This document shows positions 35,539 through 44,367 of a stretch of 64,000 nt of DNA, piece after piece. Position 1 is the stretch's first letter, and each line of letters opens with the position of its first letter. A program made the translations under genes and the position numbers. Location: NCBI GenBank assembly GCA_031263015.1, contig JAISGN010000008.1, forward strand, positions 62,001 through 126,000. Reading direction: 5' to 3'. The DNA is from Bacteroidales bacterium. Lineage in GTDB: Bacteria > Bacteroidota > Bacteroidia > Bacteroidales > P3. The notes beneath the pieces were generated by a model, which was not told the origin of the DNA, did not search any database, and saw nothing but the letters and a program-made list of their open reading frames with translations.

Positions 35539-35574
35539 AATCCTGTGATGAAACCTCATCACAGGATTTTTTTT
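35539..35574 (+). terminator. Terminator of porP-gldJ
   Basis: AATCCTGTGATG and CATCACAGGATT form a perfect 12-bp stem around AAACCT, followed by a run of T. It lies 30 nt after the gldJ stop codon and shields the converging ychF gene. Confidence 0.92.
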
Positions 35575-35608
35575 GCTCATTTCATTATGCGGAAACAGGC
35601 TTACATTT

Positions 35609-36712
35609 CTATACATTAAAGCGAAAATGCATTATGTCTCCATCCTGCACAATGTAATCTTTACCTTCCACGTTCATTTTGCCCGCTTCTTTGCATGCCT
35701 GCTCACTTCCCAAGCGAATATAATCATCATATTTTATTACTTCGGCTCTTATGAATCCTTTTTCAAAGTCGCTGTGAATTACTCCCGCACAAACAGGTGC
35801 TTTACTGCCTTTATGAAACGTCCAAGCCCTCACTTCCGTTTCGCCTGCTGTGAGAAAAGTCTGCAAATCAAGCAATTTATATGCTGATTTTATCAATCTG
35901 ACAACACCACTCTCATCAAGACCAAGTTCGGATAAGAAAAGCATCTTCTCTTCGTATGTTTCCAAATCCGCAATGTCTGCTTCAATCTTTGCAGCCACCA
36001 CAAGAATTTCCGCACCCTCCTTTTCCGCTTCCTGTTTTATGATTTCAACGTATTTATTGCCGCTTTTGGCACTCGCTTCATCAACATTACAAACATAAAG
36101 CACAGGTTTAGCCGTCAGCAAACAAAGTTCCTTTGCAATTTTCTGCTCATCCTTTGTTTCAAAAGCAACACTCCTCGCACTCTTGCCTTGTTCCAATACT
36201 TCTTTGTAACGCTTTAAAACCTCAAAAGTAAGCTTTGCTTCCATATTTCCGCCGACCTTTGCCGACTTTTCGGCTTTTGAATAACGGCTTTCTATGGTTT
36301 CCAAATCTTTAAGTTGCAATTCGGTGTCAATAATCTCCTTATCACGCAAAGGATTGACCGAACCATCAACATGCACCACGTTATCATCATCAAAACATCT
36401 CAAAACATGCAGCACAGCATCGCATTCCCTGATATTAGCCAAGAATTTATTACCCAAACCCTCGCCCTTGCTCGCACCTTTTACCAATCCGGCAATATCA
36501 ACTATCTCTACCGTTGTAGGAACTATCCTTTGCGGATTGACCAACTTTGCCAATACGTTAAGCCTTTCATCAGGTACGGTTATAACTCCAAGATTGGGTT
36601 CAATGGTGCAAAAAGGGAAATTTGCCGCCTGTGCTTTTGCGTTTGACAGGCAATTAAATAAAGTGGATTTACCAACGTTCGGCAATCCGACTATTCCACA
36701 TTTTAAAGACAT
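35609..36712 (-). CDS. ychF: Redox-regulated ATPase YchF
   Basis: A 367-residue Obg-family P-loop protein. It carries GLPNVGKSTLFN (residues 9-20), NFPFCTIEPN, the DIAGLVKGASKGEGLGNKFL switch region and a C-terminal TGS domain with TFLTAGETEVRAWTFHKG. YchF binds ATP rather than GTP; here the G4 position is NVDE. It binds ribosomes and affects stress responses. It is followed by the porP-gldJ terminator from the other strand and starts 25 nt after the TPR gene. Confidence 0.95.
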   Translation of the reverse strand: MSLKCGIVGLPNVGKSTLFNCLSNAKAQAANFPFCTIEPNLGVITVPDERLNVLAKLVNPQRIVPTTVEIVDIAGLVKGASKGEGLGNKFLANIRECDAVLHVLRCFDDDNVVHVDGSVNPLRDKEIIDTELQLKDLETIESRYSKAEKSAKVGGNMEAKLTFEVLKRYKEVLEQGKSARSVAFETKDEQKIAKELCLLTAKPVLYVCNVDEASAKSGNKYVEIIKQEAEKEGAEILVVAAKIEADIADLETYEEKMLFLSELGLDESGVVRLIKSAYKLLDLQTFLTAGETEVRAWTFHKGSKAPVCAGVIHSDFEKGFIRAEVIKYDDYIRLGSEQACKEAGKMNVEGKDYIVQDGDIMHFRFNV

Positions 36713-36737
36713 AAGTTATTTCAGTTTATTAGTGTTG

Positions 36738-37016
36738 TCAATGATTATACATATCCGTGTTATAAAAATTCAGGATGCTTATTGCCATCTCTCTTGCCGC
36801 CACAGCAGGACTTTGAGCATTGATTTCAATGGCAAGAGTGTAGTTATTGATGGCTTGTTGCCAATCATTGCTACGGCGAAACACATTCCCAAGCATATAA
36901 TATGTCGTATCATCCGCCTGATTGGCTGTTATAATTTCTTCAAGCATTGTTTTAGCCTCATCAAGCTTGTTTTCATTCATCAGGATTTTGATTTGCTCGT
37001 GTTTATTGTTCAGCAT
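36738..37016 (-). CDS. Short TPR protein between hutI and ychF
   Basis: A 92-residue soluble protein with about two tetratricopeptide repeats: NKLDEAKTMLEEIITANQA, then TYYMLGNVFRRSNDWQQAI and NYTLAIEINAQSPA. TPRs bind other proteins. The gene begins one base after the hutI stop and ends 25 nt before ychF, so it lies in the hutI-TPR-ychF operon. Short TPR proteins of this kind are common and their partners are not predictable. Confidence 0.7.
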   Translation of the reverse strand: MLNNKHEQIKILMNENKLDEAKTMLEEIITANQADDTTYYMLGNVFRRSNDWQQAINNYTLAIEINAQSPAVAAREMAISILNFYNTDMYNH

Positions 37017-37017
37017 A

Positions 37018-38271
37018 TTATGATAAGATAAGGTTATGTTCTATTCCTTTTAGGAAAGGCTTCCAAATTTTGTTCGTTCCATAATAATAAGGCAGGTATT
37101 CAATGGTCGGAATCTTCTTTGTGATATAAAAATTCGCCACCTTACCAACTGCAATTGAGCCATAGTCATCACTAATTCCCATTGCATAAGCGGTATTGAG
37201 CGTTGTGGCGTTAATGGCTTCAAAAGGCGTCAATCTGTAATTAACACACGCCATACTGAGAATAAGTTGCATATTGCCCGAAGGAGATGAGCCGGGATTA
37301 AAGTCCGATGCCATCGCCACCGGTAAGCCTGCCGTTATCATTTCTCTTGCAGGCGACAGACGCATATTAAGGAAAAACGCCGCACCGGGAAGAATGGTCG
37401 GCATGGTTTGCGATGCCATTAATGCCTTTATTTGTTCCGCCTGAATGAATTCAAGATGATCCACACTCAAAGCATTATATTTCACTCCCACTTCAACTCC
37501 TCCCGAATTAGCAAGTTCGTTGGCGTGAATCTTAGGCTGCAAACCATAGTCCAAAGCAGCAAAAAGTATCCTGTCCGTTTGTTCGGTGGTAAAGAAACCT
37601 TTATCGCAAAAAACATCAACAAAGTCCGCAAGATTTTCTTCCGCAATGGCGGGCAGCATTTCATTTATTATTAAATCCACATAAGCATCCTGTCTGCCGA
37701 TATATTCTTTGGGAACGGCATGAGCACCTAAAAATGTAGCCTTAACAGGTATTGGGCATTCGGCTTTAAGCCTTTTTATCACACGAAGCATTTTCAGTTC
37801 GCTGTTCGTTGATAAGCCGTATCCGCTTTTTACTTCTACCGCTCCCGTTCCGTAAGAAATCATCTCCTCAATGCGATTATACGCCTCTATAAACAACTCT
37901 TCTTCACTTGCCTTGCGTAATCGCTCCGCCGAATTAAGGATTCCTCCGCCTCTTTCTGCGATTTCTTCATAGGAAAGCCCTTTTATTTTATCAATATACT
38001 CTATTTCGCGGCTTCCGGCATAGACAATATGCGTATGAGAGTCGCAAAACGAAGGCAAAACAAAGCGTTCGGCAGCATCAATGGTGGTATCATAATTTCC
38101 CGACGGCATTTCGCTCATCTTACCGAAGGCTTTAAAACGCCCATCCTCAACAATAAGATAAGCATCCTCAATAATATTGAGTTTATCCATCTCTTTGCCG
38201 CATACAGCCATTGCTTTCGTGCCGTATTCAACGCCCGCCAAGCCCTTAATGTTCTTTATCAGTGTTTGCAT
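37018..38271 (-). CDS. hutI: Imidazolonepropionase
   Basis: A 417-residue amidohydrolase of the histidine-degradation pathway, which opens imidazolone-propionate to formimino-glutamate. The metal site DSHTHIVYAGSR (about residues 74-85) and segments GILNSAERLRKASEEEL, VKSGYGLST, KIHANELANSGGVE, SVDHLEF and ASDFNPGSSPSGNM match the family. No hutH, hutU or hutG gene is adjacent, so either the pathway is scattered or this is a single retained step. It is the first gene of its operon, with a promoter at 38302-38310. Confidence 0.94.
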   Translation of the reverse strand: MQTLIKNIKGLAGVEYGTKAMAVCGKEMDKLNIIEDAYLIVEDGRFKAFGKMSEMPSGNYDTTIDAAERFVLPSFCDSHTHIVYAGSREIEYIDKIKGLSYEEIAERGGGILNSAERLRKASEEELFIEAYNRIEEMISYGTGAVEVKSGYGLSTNSELKMLRVIKRLKAECPIPVKATFLGAHAVPKEYIGRQDAYVDLIINEMLPAIAEENLADFVDVFCDKGFFTTEQTDRILFAALDYGLQPKIHANELANSGGVEVGVKYNALSVDHLEFIQAEQIKALMASQTMPTILPGAAFFLNMRLSPAREMITAGLPVAMASDFNPGSSPSGNMQLILSMACVNYRLTPFEAINATTLNTAYAMGISDDYGSIAVGKVANFYITKKIPTIEYLPYYYGTNKIWKPFLKGIEHNLILS

Positions 38272-38301
38272 TGCAATAATATTCGCTTAAAGTTTAGTTC
38301 G

Positions 38302-38310
38302 GCAAAGATA
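38302..38310 (-). promoter_or_regulatory. Promoter box of hutI
   Basis: TATCTTTGC on the minus strand, 30 nt before the hutI start, is a perfect -7 box. Array J begins 21 nt upstream of it. Confidence 0.65.
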
Positions 38311-38331
38311 CGACATTTTTTCCATCGGCTC

Positions 38332-38405
38332 AAACAGCGTTTGGTAAAAATGAAAGGCTGTTTCGTGCGAATGAAAGGCTGTTTCATTTTGCCCAAAGGC
38401 TGTCT
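38332..38405. repeat. 21-nt phased repeat array J touching a stop codon
   Basis: Cores start at 38332 (AAACAGCGTTT), 38353 and 38374 (AAAGGCTGTTT) and 38395 (AAAGGCTGTCT), 21 nt apart. Spacers are GGTAAAAATG, CGTGCGAATG and CATTTTGCCC. The last base of the last core is also the last base of the patatin gene's stop codon (38405-38407). The array therefore fills the whole 133-nt gap except the hutI promoter. Confidence 0.92.
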
Positions 38406-40732
38406 TAGCGGGATATATTGGTCTTGTTGAAGAGCAAATAGCCGAAATTGACGCAGAAAGAGAAGGAAGGGTCGCTAATATTGTCTCTTTGGTGGTAGGA
38501 AGCAGCAAAACTGAGCGGTCCGAAGGGGGTTTTTATCACTAATGCCGCATCGGCTATGAAGTAAATCCTGTCTAATGCCTTTTGATGCAGCGGTCGTTCG
38601 GACGGAACATCCTTTAAGCGGCTTATAGGCAAATAAGCGTAACCCGAAAGCCTGAATGACATCCCTACTCCGAGCAAATAATCCAGCGAAAAGACATTTT
38701 CACCTCCTACAGCCATATATTGGTCGGCGTGATACTCGGGATAAAATGAGCAAAGTGTGGCAAAAGTCGGCGCAAAGTTGCCACTCTGCAACAGAGACGA
38801 CTGATAGGTTAAAAAAGGCTGCTGAAAAGAATAAAAGATATCTGCTTTGAATCCCAAAGAATAAGATTTGGTTAGCCTGAAATAAGATTTATGTTTCATT
38901 GAAAGTTGAATCCATTGATGCGGAACTATGGTTGAGGATGACCGATAGGTGTTTGTTGGGGATGGGAAGTAGTGTTCGTTGCCGTAAATGTATTGAAAAT
39001 TGAAAATATTCGCCGTTCCGCTTGTTGGAAACTGTATATCGTCAAGTCCATAGTAGGTATGAGTGATACCGATGTCCATATTATGGAAAAAAGTGTGGTT
39101 TTTGGTGGATGCAGACCTGTAACTCTCATCGTCATAATAAGCGTCTATTGTTCTGCCGTAGCCGATGTTTGCAACAAGTTTTGATTTCACGGCAAGCGGA
39201 AGCCCTATTCTCATCTGTACATTGTCTTCTTCCTGCTCCAAATAGTTGGTTGGCGAGTATTGAAAGAAGAAATCTTTTAACCGATAATAGTTCCAGCGAT
39301 TTATATTGAGGTCTGCTTCCAGATAAAGTTTGCTTTTAATCGGCAAATCTATCCTTCCGCCGAACATAAACGAAGAATAAAAACGTCCGATGTATGCATT
39401 GGTGCGAAGAAGCAATGCCACATCACTCAGAGCGTTGTAATCAAGCCCGGCAAAGAAGTAATTACTCGGATTAGAGGACATAAAACCACCGACCTTCGCT
39501 TTTATCGCCCGCTTGGTTTGAACATCCAGATTAAGCATACAGGAAGATGAGTCTATTCTTGTGATGTTTGCATTAACGCTTCTTACGTTTCTGCTTTCCG
39601 AAAGGGTAATATAATAGGTTTCAAACTTGTCTATATCAAACGTATCGGCATATTGGCTCATCATTTTGGTCATATAATTTTTCTGACCCTTGCTTATACC
39701 GTTTATTTTCACCGATTCAATCTTCACCTTGTCGCGTTTGGCTACAAACATACTGCGTTTGCTCTCAATATCTGCTTCGCTTACGCTGTCCTTAACAAGT
39801 TTGCGTATCTCTTCTACCTTTTTCAGACCGGCGTTATAGCCTTTCATATAAGCGGAATACATTGCCTCTTCGGTGAAGTTAAGCATCAGCATATCGGTAA
39901 CATCAGGGGCTATCAGCACTCCGTTTTCCCCAACATTAAAATCAGGTTCGGTCATCCACACATTATACATTATGGACATAAAATCCCCTTCCTTCGGCTC
40001 GGGACGTTTTCCTGTTATGGTTACACCTATTAATACATCAGGATTAAAGGCATTCCTCATTTCCTTCACAGGGAAATTATTGTACATACCTCCATCGTAG
40101 AACATCAAAGAGTCAATCCTTACCGGCGAGAAAACAATCGGGAACGTCATTGAAGACCTTATGCATCTGTCCAATGCTCCCGAACGAAAGATATGGGCTT
40201 TGTGATTGGTGATATCTGATGAGACGCAAAAGAAAGGCACCATCAACGAATCAAAATCATTGTCCGATACCACTGATGCGGCGTAAAAAAACCGCAAAAA
40301 CTCGTAATCCAAAATTGTAGGGCTGACAACGCTCATCGGAATGCTCCATCTCAACTTTTCTTTCGTGTCAAGAAGGAGATGAAACATATCAGGCGTGGGA
40401 TTATCCTGCTTATAAATGTACATATAATCATTTTCCATTTTGCCCAGAACAGCAGAGCGGAAGGCAGGGCTGAAAAAGATTTCCTCCATCTGGTCTAATG
40501 TGTAACCCGAAGCATACAAGCCGCCGATGATAGCACCTATGGACGTGCCGCAAATATAATCTATGGGAATATTGTTTTCTTCCAACGCCCGCAAAACGCC
40601 TAAATGAGCCAAGCCTCTTGCTCCGCCACCACTAAGAACAACTCCTATTTTTTGGGTTCTTTGCCCCATCGCACCAAAAGCAAGTAAGAGTGCAACGAAA
40701 GCAAAGAAAATTTTTTTATTGCTTGCTTTCAA
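38405..40732 (-). CDS. Patatin-like phospholipase with outer-membrane barrel
   Basis: A 775-residue protein with signal peptide (FFAFVALLLAFGAMGQ). The patatin domain has the oxyanion loop GGGARG (about residues 35-40), the nucleophile motif GTSIG (about 62-66) and the catalytic Asp in YDGGMYNN. A POTRA-like segment follows (KVKIESVKINGISKGQKNY), then a C-terminal barrel similar to the Omp85 group. This layout resembles PlpD-type surface or self-displayed lipases. It overlaps lpxD by 17 nt, so the two are translated from one mRNA. Its stop codon is embedded in array J. Confidence 0.85.
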   Translation of the reverse strand: MKASNKKIFFAFVALLLAFGAMGQRTQKIGVVLSGGGARGLAHLGVLRALEENNIPIDYICGTSIGAIIGGLYASGYTLDQMEEIFFSPAFRSAVLGKMENDYMYIYKQDNPTPDMFHLLLDTKEKLRWSIPMSVVSPTILDYEFLRFFYAASVVSDNDFDSLMVPFFCVSSDITNHKAHIFRSGALDRCIRSSMTFPIVFSPVRIDSLMFYDGGMYNNFPVKEMRNAFNPDVLIGVTITGKRPEPKEGDFMSIMYNVWMTEPDFNVGENGVLIAPDVTDMLMLNFTEEAMYSAYMKGYNAGLKKVEEIRKLVKDSVSEADIESKRSMFVAKRDKVKIESVKINGISKGQKNYMTKMMSQYADTFDIDKFETYYITLSESRNVRSVNANITRIDSSSCMLNLDVQTKRAIKAKVGGFMSSNPSNYFFAGLDYNALSDVALLLRTNAYIGRFYSSFMFGGRIDLPIKSKLYLEADLNINRWNYYRLKDFFFQYSPTNYLEQEEDNVQMRIGLPLAVKSKLVANIGYGRTIDAYYDDESYRSASTKNHTFFHNMDIGITHTYYGLDDIQFPTSGTANIFNFQYIYGNEHYFPSPTNTYRSSSTIVPHQWIQLSMKHKSYFRLTKSYSLGFKADIFYSFQQPFLTYQSSLLQSGNFAPTFATLCSFYPEYHADQYMAVGGENVFSLDYLLGVGMSFRLSGYAYLPISRLKDVPSERPLHQKALDRIYFIADAALVIKTPFGPLSFAASYHQRDNISDPSFSFCVNFGYLLFNKTNISR

Positions 40733-41759
40733 ATTCTTTAATCTTGCGTTCCAATTCCGCTATCTTCCTATTCAAATCGGGCAATTTGCTAAAAAGAAAA
40801 TAACTCTTCATATAACTCTTTGCATCAAGCGAAGGAGCACCGACAACCTTTGAATCGGCTTTCAAATCCGAGATAACACCCGATTGAGCCCCTATCTGGC
40901 TTCTGTCTCCAACGGAAAGATGACCGGCAAAGCCTGCCTGCCCGCCCACAAAGCAATTACTGCCGATTTTACATGAGCCTGCAACGCCAACCTGTGCAGA
41001 CATAGCGGTATCATTGCCTATAACACAATTATGACCCACCTGACAAAGATTATCAATCTTCGCTCCACGCAAAATTTTCGTTGAACCCATCGTAGAACGG
41101 TCTATTGTAGCGTTAGCACCTATCTCTACATCGTCCTCAATTATCACATTGCCAATCTGTTCTATCTTTTGCAACTTGCCATCCGCAGCAGGAACAAAAC
41201 CAAAGCCGTCAGCACCAATCACAGACCCCGAATGCAGGATACAGTTGTTGCCTATAACGCAGTCATTGTAGATTTTAACGCCGGCATACAGCACAACATT
41301 GTCGCCAATCTTCACATTGTCGCCGATAAACACCTGAGGGAAAATTTTAGTGCCTTTTCCGATTTCAACATTCGCACTTATCACCGCAAATTCACCAACA
41401 TAGACGTCATCCTTATCAACAAAACGAGCATCCTTATCAACGAAGGACAGCGATGATATGCCGTTTCTGTTGAATTTTGTCTGATTATAAAACGACAAAA
41501 GGCGGGCAAAACTTCCGCGTGCGTCCTCTACTTTTATCAAAGTGGCTTTAACGGGATGTTCAACTTCAAAAGACTTGTCAATGATGACGATTGAGGCTTG
41601 TGTTTGGTACAAATAATGATTGTATTTGGGATTTGACAAAAATGCCAAGCCGCCCTGTTCGCCTTCCTCTATCTTACAAAGTTTGCAAACAACGGCTTTC
41701 TCATCTCCAACCACACTTCCACCAAGTAATTGGGCAATTTGTTGAGCTGTGAAGTCCAT
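40716..41759 (-). CDS. lpxD: UDP-3-O-acylglucosamine N-acyltransferase
   Basis: A 347-residue enzyme of lipid A synthesis that adds a hydroxy-acyl chain to the amino group of UDP-3-O-acylglucosamine. After an N-terminal uridine-binding domain (FLSNPKYNHYLYQTQASIVI) comes a left-handed beta-helix of hexapeptide repeats (about residues 100-310), with the catalytic region SGSVIGADGFGFVP and HNCVIGN. The C-terminal helix is Lys/Glu-rich (IAELERKIKEFE). The length is normal. A -7 box lies at 41781-41789. Confidence 0.94.
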   Translation of the reverse strand: MDFTAQQIAQLLGGSVVGDEKAVVCKLCKIEEGEQGGLAFLSNPKYNHYLYQTQASIVIIDKSFEVEHPVKATLIKVEDARGSFARLLSFYNQTKFNRNGISSLSFVDKDARFVDKDDVYVGEFAVISANVEIGKGTKIFPQVFIGDNVKIGDNVVLYAGVKIYNDCVIGNNCILHSGSVIGADGFGFVPAADGKLQKIEQIGNVIIEDDVEIGANATIDRSTMGSTKILRGAKIDNLCQVGHNCVIGNDTAMSAQVGVAGSCKIGSNCFVGGQAGFAGHLSVGDRSQIGAQSGVISDLKADSKVVGAPSLDAKSYMKSYFLFSKLPDLNRKIAELERKIKEFESKQ

Positions 41760-41780
41760 AAATTCTCTTTTTTCTCACTT

Positions 41781-41789
41781 GCAAAGATA
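41781..41789 (-). promoter_or_regulatory. Promoter box of lpxD-patatin
   Basis: TATCTTTGC on the minus strand, 21 nt before the lpxD start. A TTG lies 13-14 nt upstream, shorter than the usual distance. Confidence 0.65.
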
Positions 41790-41938
41790 ATATATTTTTG
41801 TTCAATTGTATGAATTGACGTATTATGAGGACGATTTAGCCTTTGAATGCGGCAAAATGCCATTTCGGAATATCAAAATCAACTCATAATTTTATAGAAT
41901 ATCAATCCGTAATTATATTGCCGCTCAATATGTTCGCC

Positions 41939-42012
41939 AAACAGCCTTTCATTTTCACAAAAGGCTGTTTGAAAAAAATAAAACGGCGTTTCATTTTGCT
42001 CAAACGCCGTTT
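41939..42012. repeat. 21-nt phased repeat array K, probably ending the glyS operon
   Basis: Cores start at 41939 (AAACAGCCTTT), 41960 (AAAGGCTGTTT), 41981 (AAACGGCGTTT) and 42002 (AAACGCCGTTT), 21 nt apart. Spacers are CATTTTCACA, GAAAAAAATA and CATTTTGCTC. The array holds two perfect 11-bp inverted pairs. The pair nearest the nitroreductase stop has complementary changes (CGGCG with CGCCG) and, on the minus strand, is followed by TATTTTTTTC, so it is a good terminator. Confidence 0.9.
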
Positions 42013-42069
42013 TAATTTATGGATGATTGACTTCGTTTTAATAAGTCAAAGTGTATGGGTTATGATTGT

Positions 42070-42744
42070 TTATTTGGGCATACCGACAGACTGAACCAAC
42101 ATAACCATTTGCCCGTCTTTAAGTTGCAAAAGGGCTTTCATCTCTTTCTGGTCAAACATTCCGCGCGCCACAGTGGCAAGTTTGAACGCCGAACAGAAGA
42201 GATACATATTTTCTGACACGTATCCTGCCGACATTGCCCCATATTTGAGTGCGTTAATGTCATCAGGATTGCCGTATTTGTTCAAATCGGATACTATTGC
42301 GACATTCCATTGAGCCATTGGCACGAAAGGTTGTGGTCCTGTAAGCTTCCGAAAATCTCCTTCTTTGATTAAAAACAATACATTCTTGGTACTTTCCCAG
42401 CGATAGACGCCTTGTTTTGTCACAACGTACAAATCAATGTCCTGTGCATTACGTGCCGTTGGTGCGGTGCGGCGTCCGTCCTCGCGACTGATGCCGTATG
42501 ATGCCCAAAGGAAATTTGACAACATTTGTTCGTCCAATTTTTCGCCGTCATGGAAGTCTCGCAGAGTTTTTCTTTCGTTTAAGCATTCCATTAAAGGCAT
42601 TCCTCCTTTGCGTTGAGGCTCCGGAAGATGTATTTCTTTCCTTACATCCGAAGGATTGGCTGCCTTAGCCTCTAATAACTTCTTTTGAGCGTTTGCTACG
42701 CCCGAAACGGCTAAAATAATAGCCATAATAATCAATTTTTTCAT
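42070..42744 (-). CDS. Exported nitroreductase-family protein
   Basis: A 224-residue FMN-dependent nitroreductase-fold protein with an N-terminal signal peptide (LIIMAIILAVSGVANAQ), unusual for a family that is mostly cytoplasmic. The SagB/ThcOx-like patterns include LNERKTLRDFHDGEKLDEQM, SREDGRRTAPTARNAQDI and AGYVSENMYLFCSAFKL. Its first bases overlap the glyS stop codon by 4 nt. Its substrate is unknown, and a periplasmic redox role is an inference from the signal peptide. Confidence 0.8.
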   Translation of the reverse strand: MKKLIIMAIILAVSGVANAQKKLLEAKAANPSDVRKEIHLPEPQRKGGMPLMECLNERKTLRDFHDGEKLDEQMLSNFLWASYGISREDGRRTAPTARNAQDIDLYVVTKQGVYRWESTKNVLFLIKEGDFRKLTGPQPFVPMAQWNVAIVSDLNKYGNPDDINALKYGAMSAGYVSENMYLFCSAFKLATVARGMFDQKEMKALLQLKDGQMVMLVQSVGMPK

Positions 42745-44276
42745 TTTCTGTATTTTTTAAGGTTAATGTTTTCACTTAGATATGAACGTAATTTCTCGGC
42801 AGATATACGTTCCTGCTGCATATTATCCCGTTCCCTTATCGTAACAGTATTGTCAGCCATAGTTTGAGAGTCAATGGTGATGCAGAAAGGTGTTCCTATC
42901 GCATCTTGACGTCTGTAACGTTTGCCGATAGCGTCTTTCTCCTCATAGATAAGATTGAAATCATATTTCAAATCTTCCATTATTTCTCTGGCTCTTTCGG
43001 GCATTCCGTCCTTCTTGACCAAAGGCAATACAGCCGCTTTAACCGGTGCAAGCATACGAGGTAATCTCAACACAACACGAGAAGAGCCGTCATCAAGACT
43101 TTCTTCCGTATAAGCGTTGGAAAAGATTGCGAGAAACATTCTGTCCAATCCGATTGATGTTTCAATAACATACGGCACATAACTCTCATTTAATTCCGGG
43201 TCAAAGTACTGTAATTTCTTTCCGGAGAACTCCTGATGACGCTTTAAGTCAAAATCCGTCCGCGAATGTATGCCCTCCAATTCCTTAAAGCCAAAAGGAA
43301 ATTCAAACTCTATGTCTGTGGCTGCGTTTGCGTAGTGGGCTAATTTTTCATGGTCGTGGAAACGGTATTTATCGGGAGATATTCCGAGTGATAAGTGCCA
43401 ATGCATTCGTTCTTCTTTCCAATATTCAAACCATTTCAACTCTTCTCCCGGGCGAACAAAGAACTGCATCTCCATTTGCTCAAATTCTCGCATTCGAAAG
43501 ATAAATTGCCGTGCTACAATCTCGTTTCTGAATGCTTTTCCCGTCTGTGCAATTCCGAATGGTATCTTCATACGCCCTGTTTTCTGAACATTGAGATAAT
43601 TCACGAAGATTCCCTGTGCCGTTTCGGGTCTTAAATATATTGTATCCGCATCATCGGTTACCGAACCTACCTTTGTGGAAAACATAAGGTTAAATTGCCT
43701 TACGTCTGTCCAGTTTCGCGTTCCCGACACGGGGCATACTATTTCCAAATCCTCAATCAATTTCTTTATTCCTGCCAAATCATTATTCTGCATAAGAGAC
43801 GCATATTTTGTTTGTATCTCCTGTGCTTTTGCAGTGTATTCAGCCACTCTCTGATTGGTAGCAACAAATTGTGCTTTGTCAAAAGAATCTCCGAAACGCT
43901 TGGCGGCTTTTTCTATTTCCTTGTTAATCTTGTCTTCAATCTTGGAAATATGGTCTTCAATCAGCACATCCGCCCTGTATCTCTTCTTTGAATCTTTGTT
44001 ATCTATCAAAGGGTCGTTGAAGGCGTCAATATGCCCCGATGCTTTCCAGATTGTAGGGTGCATAAAGATAGCGGAGTCTATTCCGACAATGTTTTCGTGC
44101 CATTGGGTCATAGATTTCCACCAGTAGTTGCGAATATTATTTTTCAGTTCCACGCCCCATTGTCCGTAGTCATACACTGCTGCCATTCCGTCATATATTT
44201 CGCTTGACGGGAAGATAAATCCGTATTCCTTAGCGTGGGAAGTTATTTTTTTAAAGAGTTCTTCGTTGTTTGCCAT
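42741..44276 (-). CDS. glyS: Glycine--tRNA ligase
   Basis: A 511-residue single-chain (homodimeric) class II synthetase. It shows the start KEYGFIFPSSEIYDGMAAVYDYG, the motif 2 and 3 regions AFRNEIVARQFIFRMREFEQ and YVIETSIGLDRMF, and a C-terminal anticodon-binding domain beginning at about residue 400. An insertion of helices (IEDKINKEIEKAAKRFGDS) sits near residue 110, as in relatives. It starts 29 nt from a -7 box at 44305-44313. Confidence 0.95.
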   Translation of the reverse strand: MANNEELFKKITSHAKEYGFIFPSSEIYDGMAAVYDYGQWGVELKNNIRNYWWKSMTQWHENIVGIDSAIFMHPTIWKASGHIDAFNDPLIDNKDSKKRYRADVLIEDHISKIEDKINKEIEKAAKRFGDSFDKAQFVATNQRVAEYTAKAQEIQTKYASLMQNNDLAGIKKLIEDLEIVCPVSGTRNWTDVRQFNLMFSTKVGSVTDDADTIYLRPETAQGIFVNYLNVQKTGRMKIPFGIAQTGKAFRNEIVARQFIFRMREFEQMEMQFFVRPGEELKWFEYWKEERMHWHLSLGISPDKYRFHDHEKLAHYANAATDIEFEFPFGFKELEGIHSRTDFDLKRHQEFSGKKLQYFDPELNESYVPYVIETSIGLDRMFLAIFSNAYTEESLDDGSSRVVLRLPRMLAPVKAAVLPLVKKDGMPERAREIMEDLKYDFNLIYEEKDAIGKRYRRQDAIGTPFCITIDSQTMADNTVTIRERDNMQQERISAEKLRSYLSENINLKKYRK

Positions 44277-44304
44277 GATATAATAATGTTCCGAAAATAT
44301 GATT

Positions 44305-44313
44305 GCAAAGATA
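44305..44313 (-). promoter_or_regulatory. Promoter box of glyS
   Basis: TATCTTTGC on the minus strand, 28 nt before the glyS start. It is immediately preceded by the T run of the upstream terminator. Confidence 0.65.
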
Positions 44314-44314
44314 C

Positions 44315-44349
44315 AAAAAAAAGTCCGCTCACTTATTTGCGAACGGACT
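44315..44349 (-). terminator. Terminator of the 44368-45036 gene
   Basis: On the minus strand AGTCCG and CGGACT form a 6-bp stem with a long loop, followed by eight T. It lies 19 nt after the stop codon. Confidence 0.6.
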
Positions 44350-44367
44350 GCTTTGCTAACTTTATAA

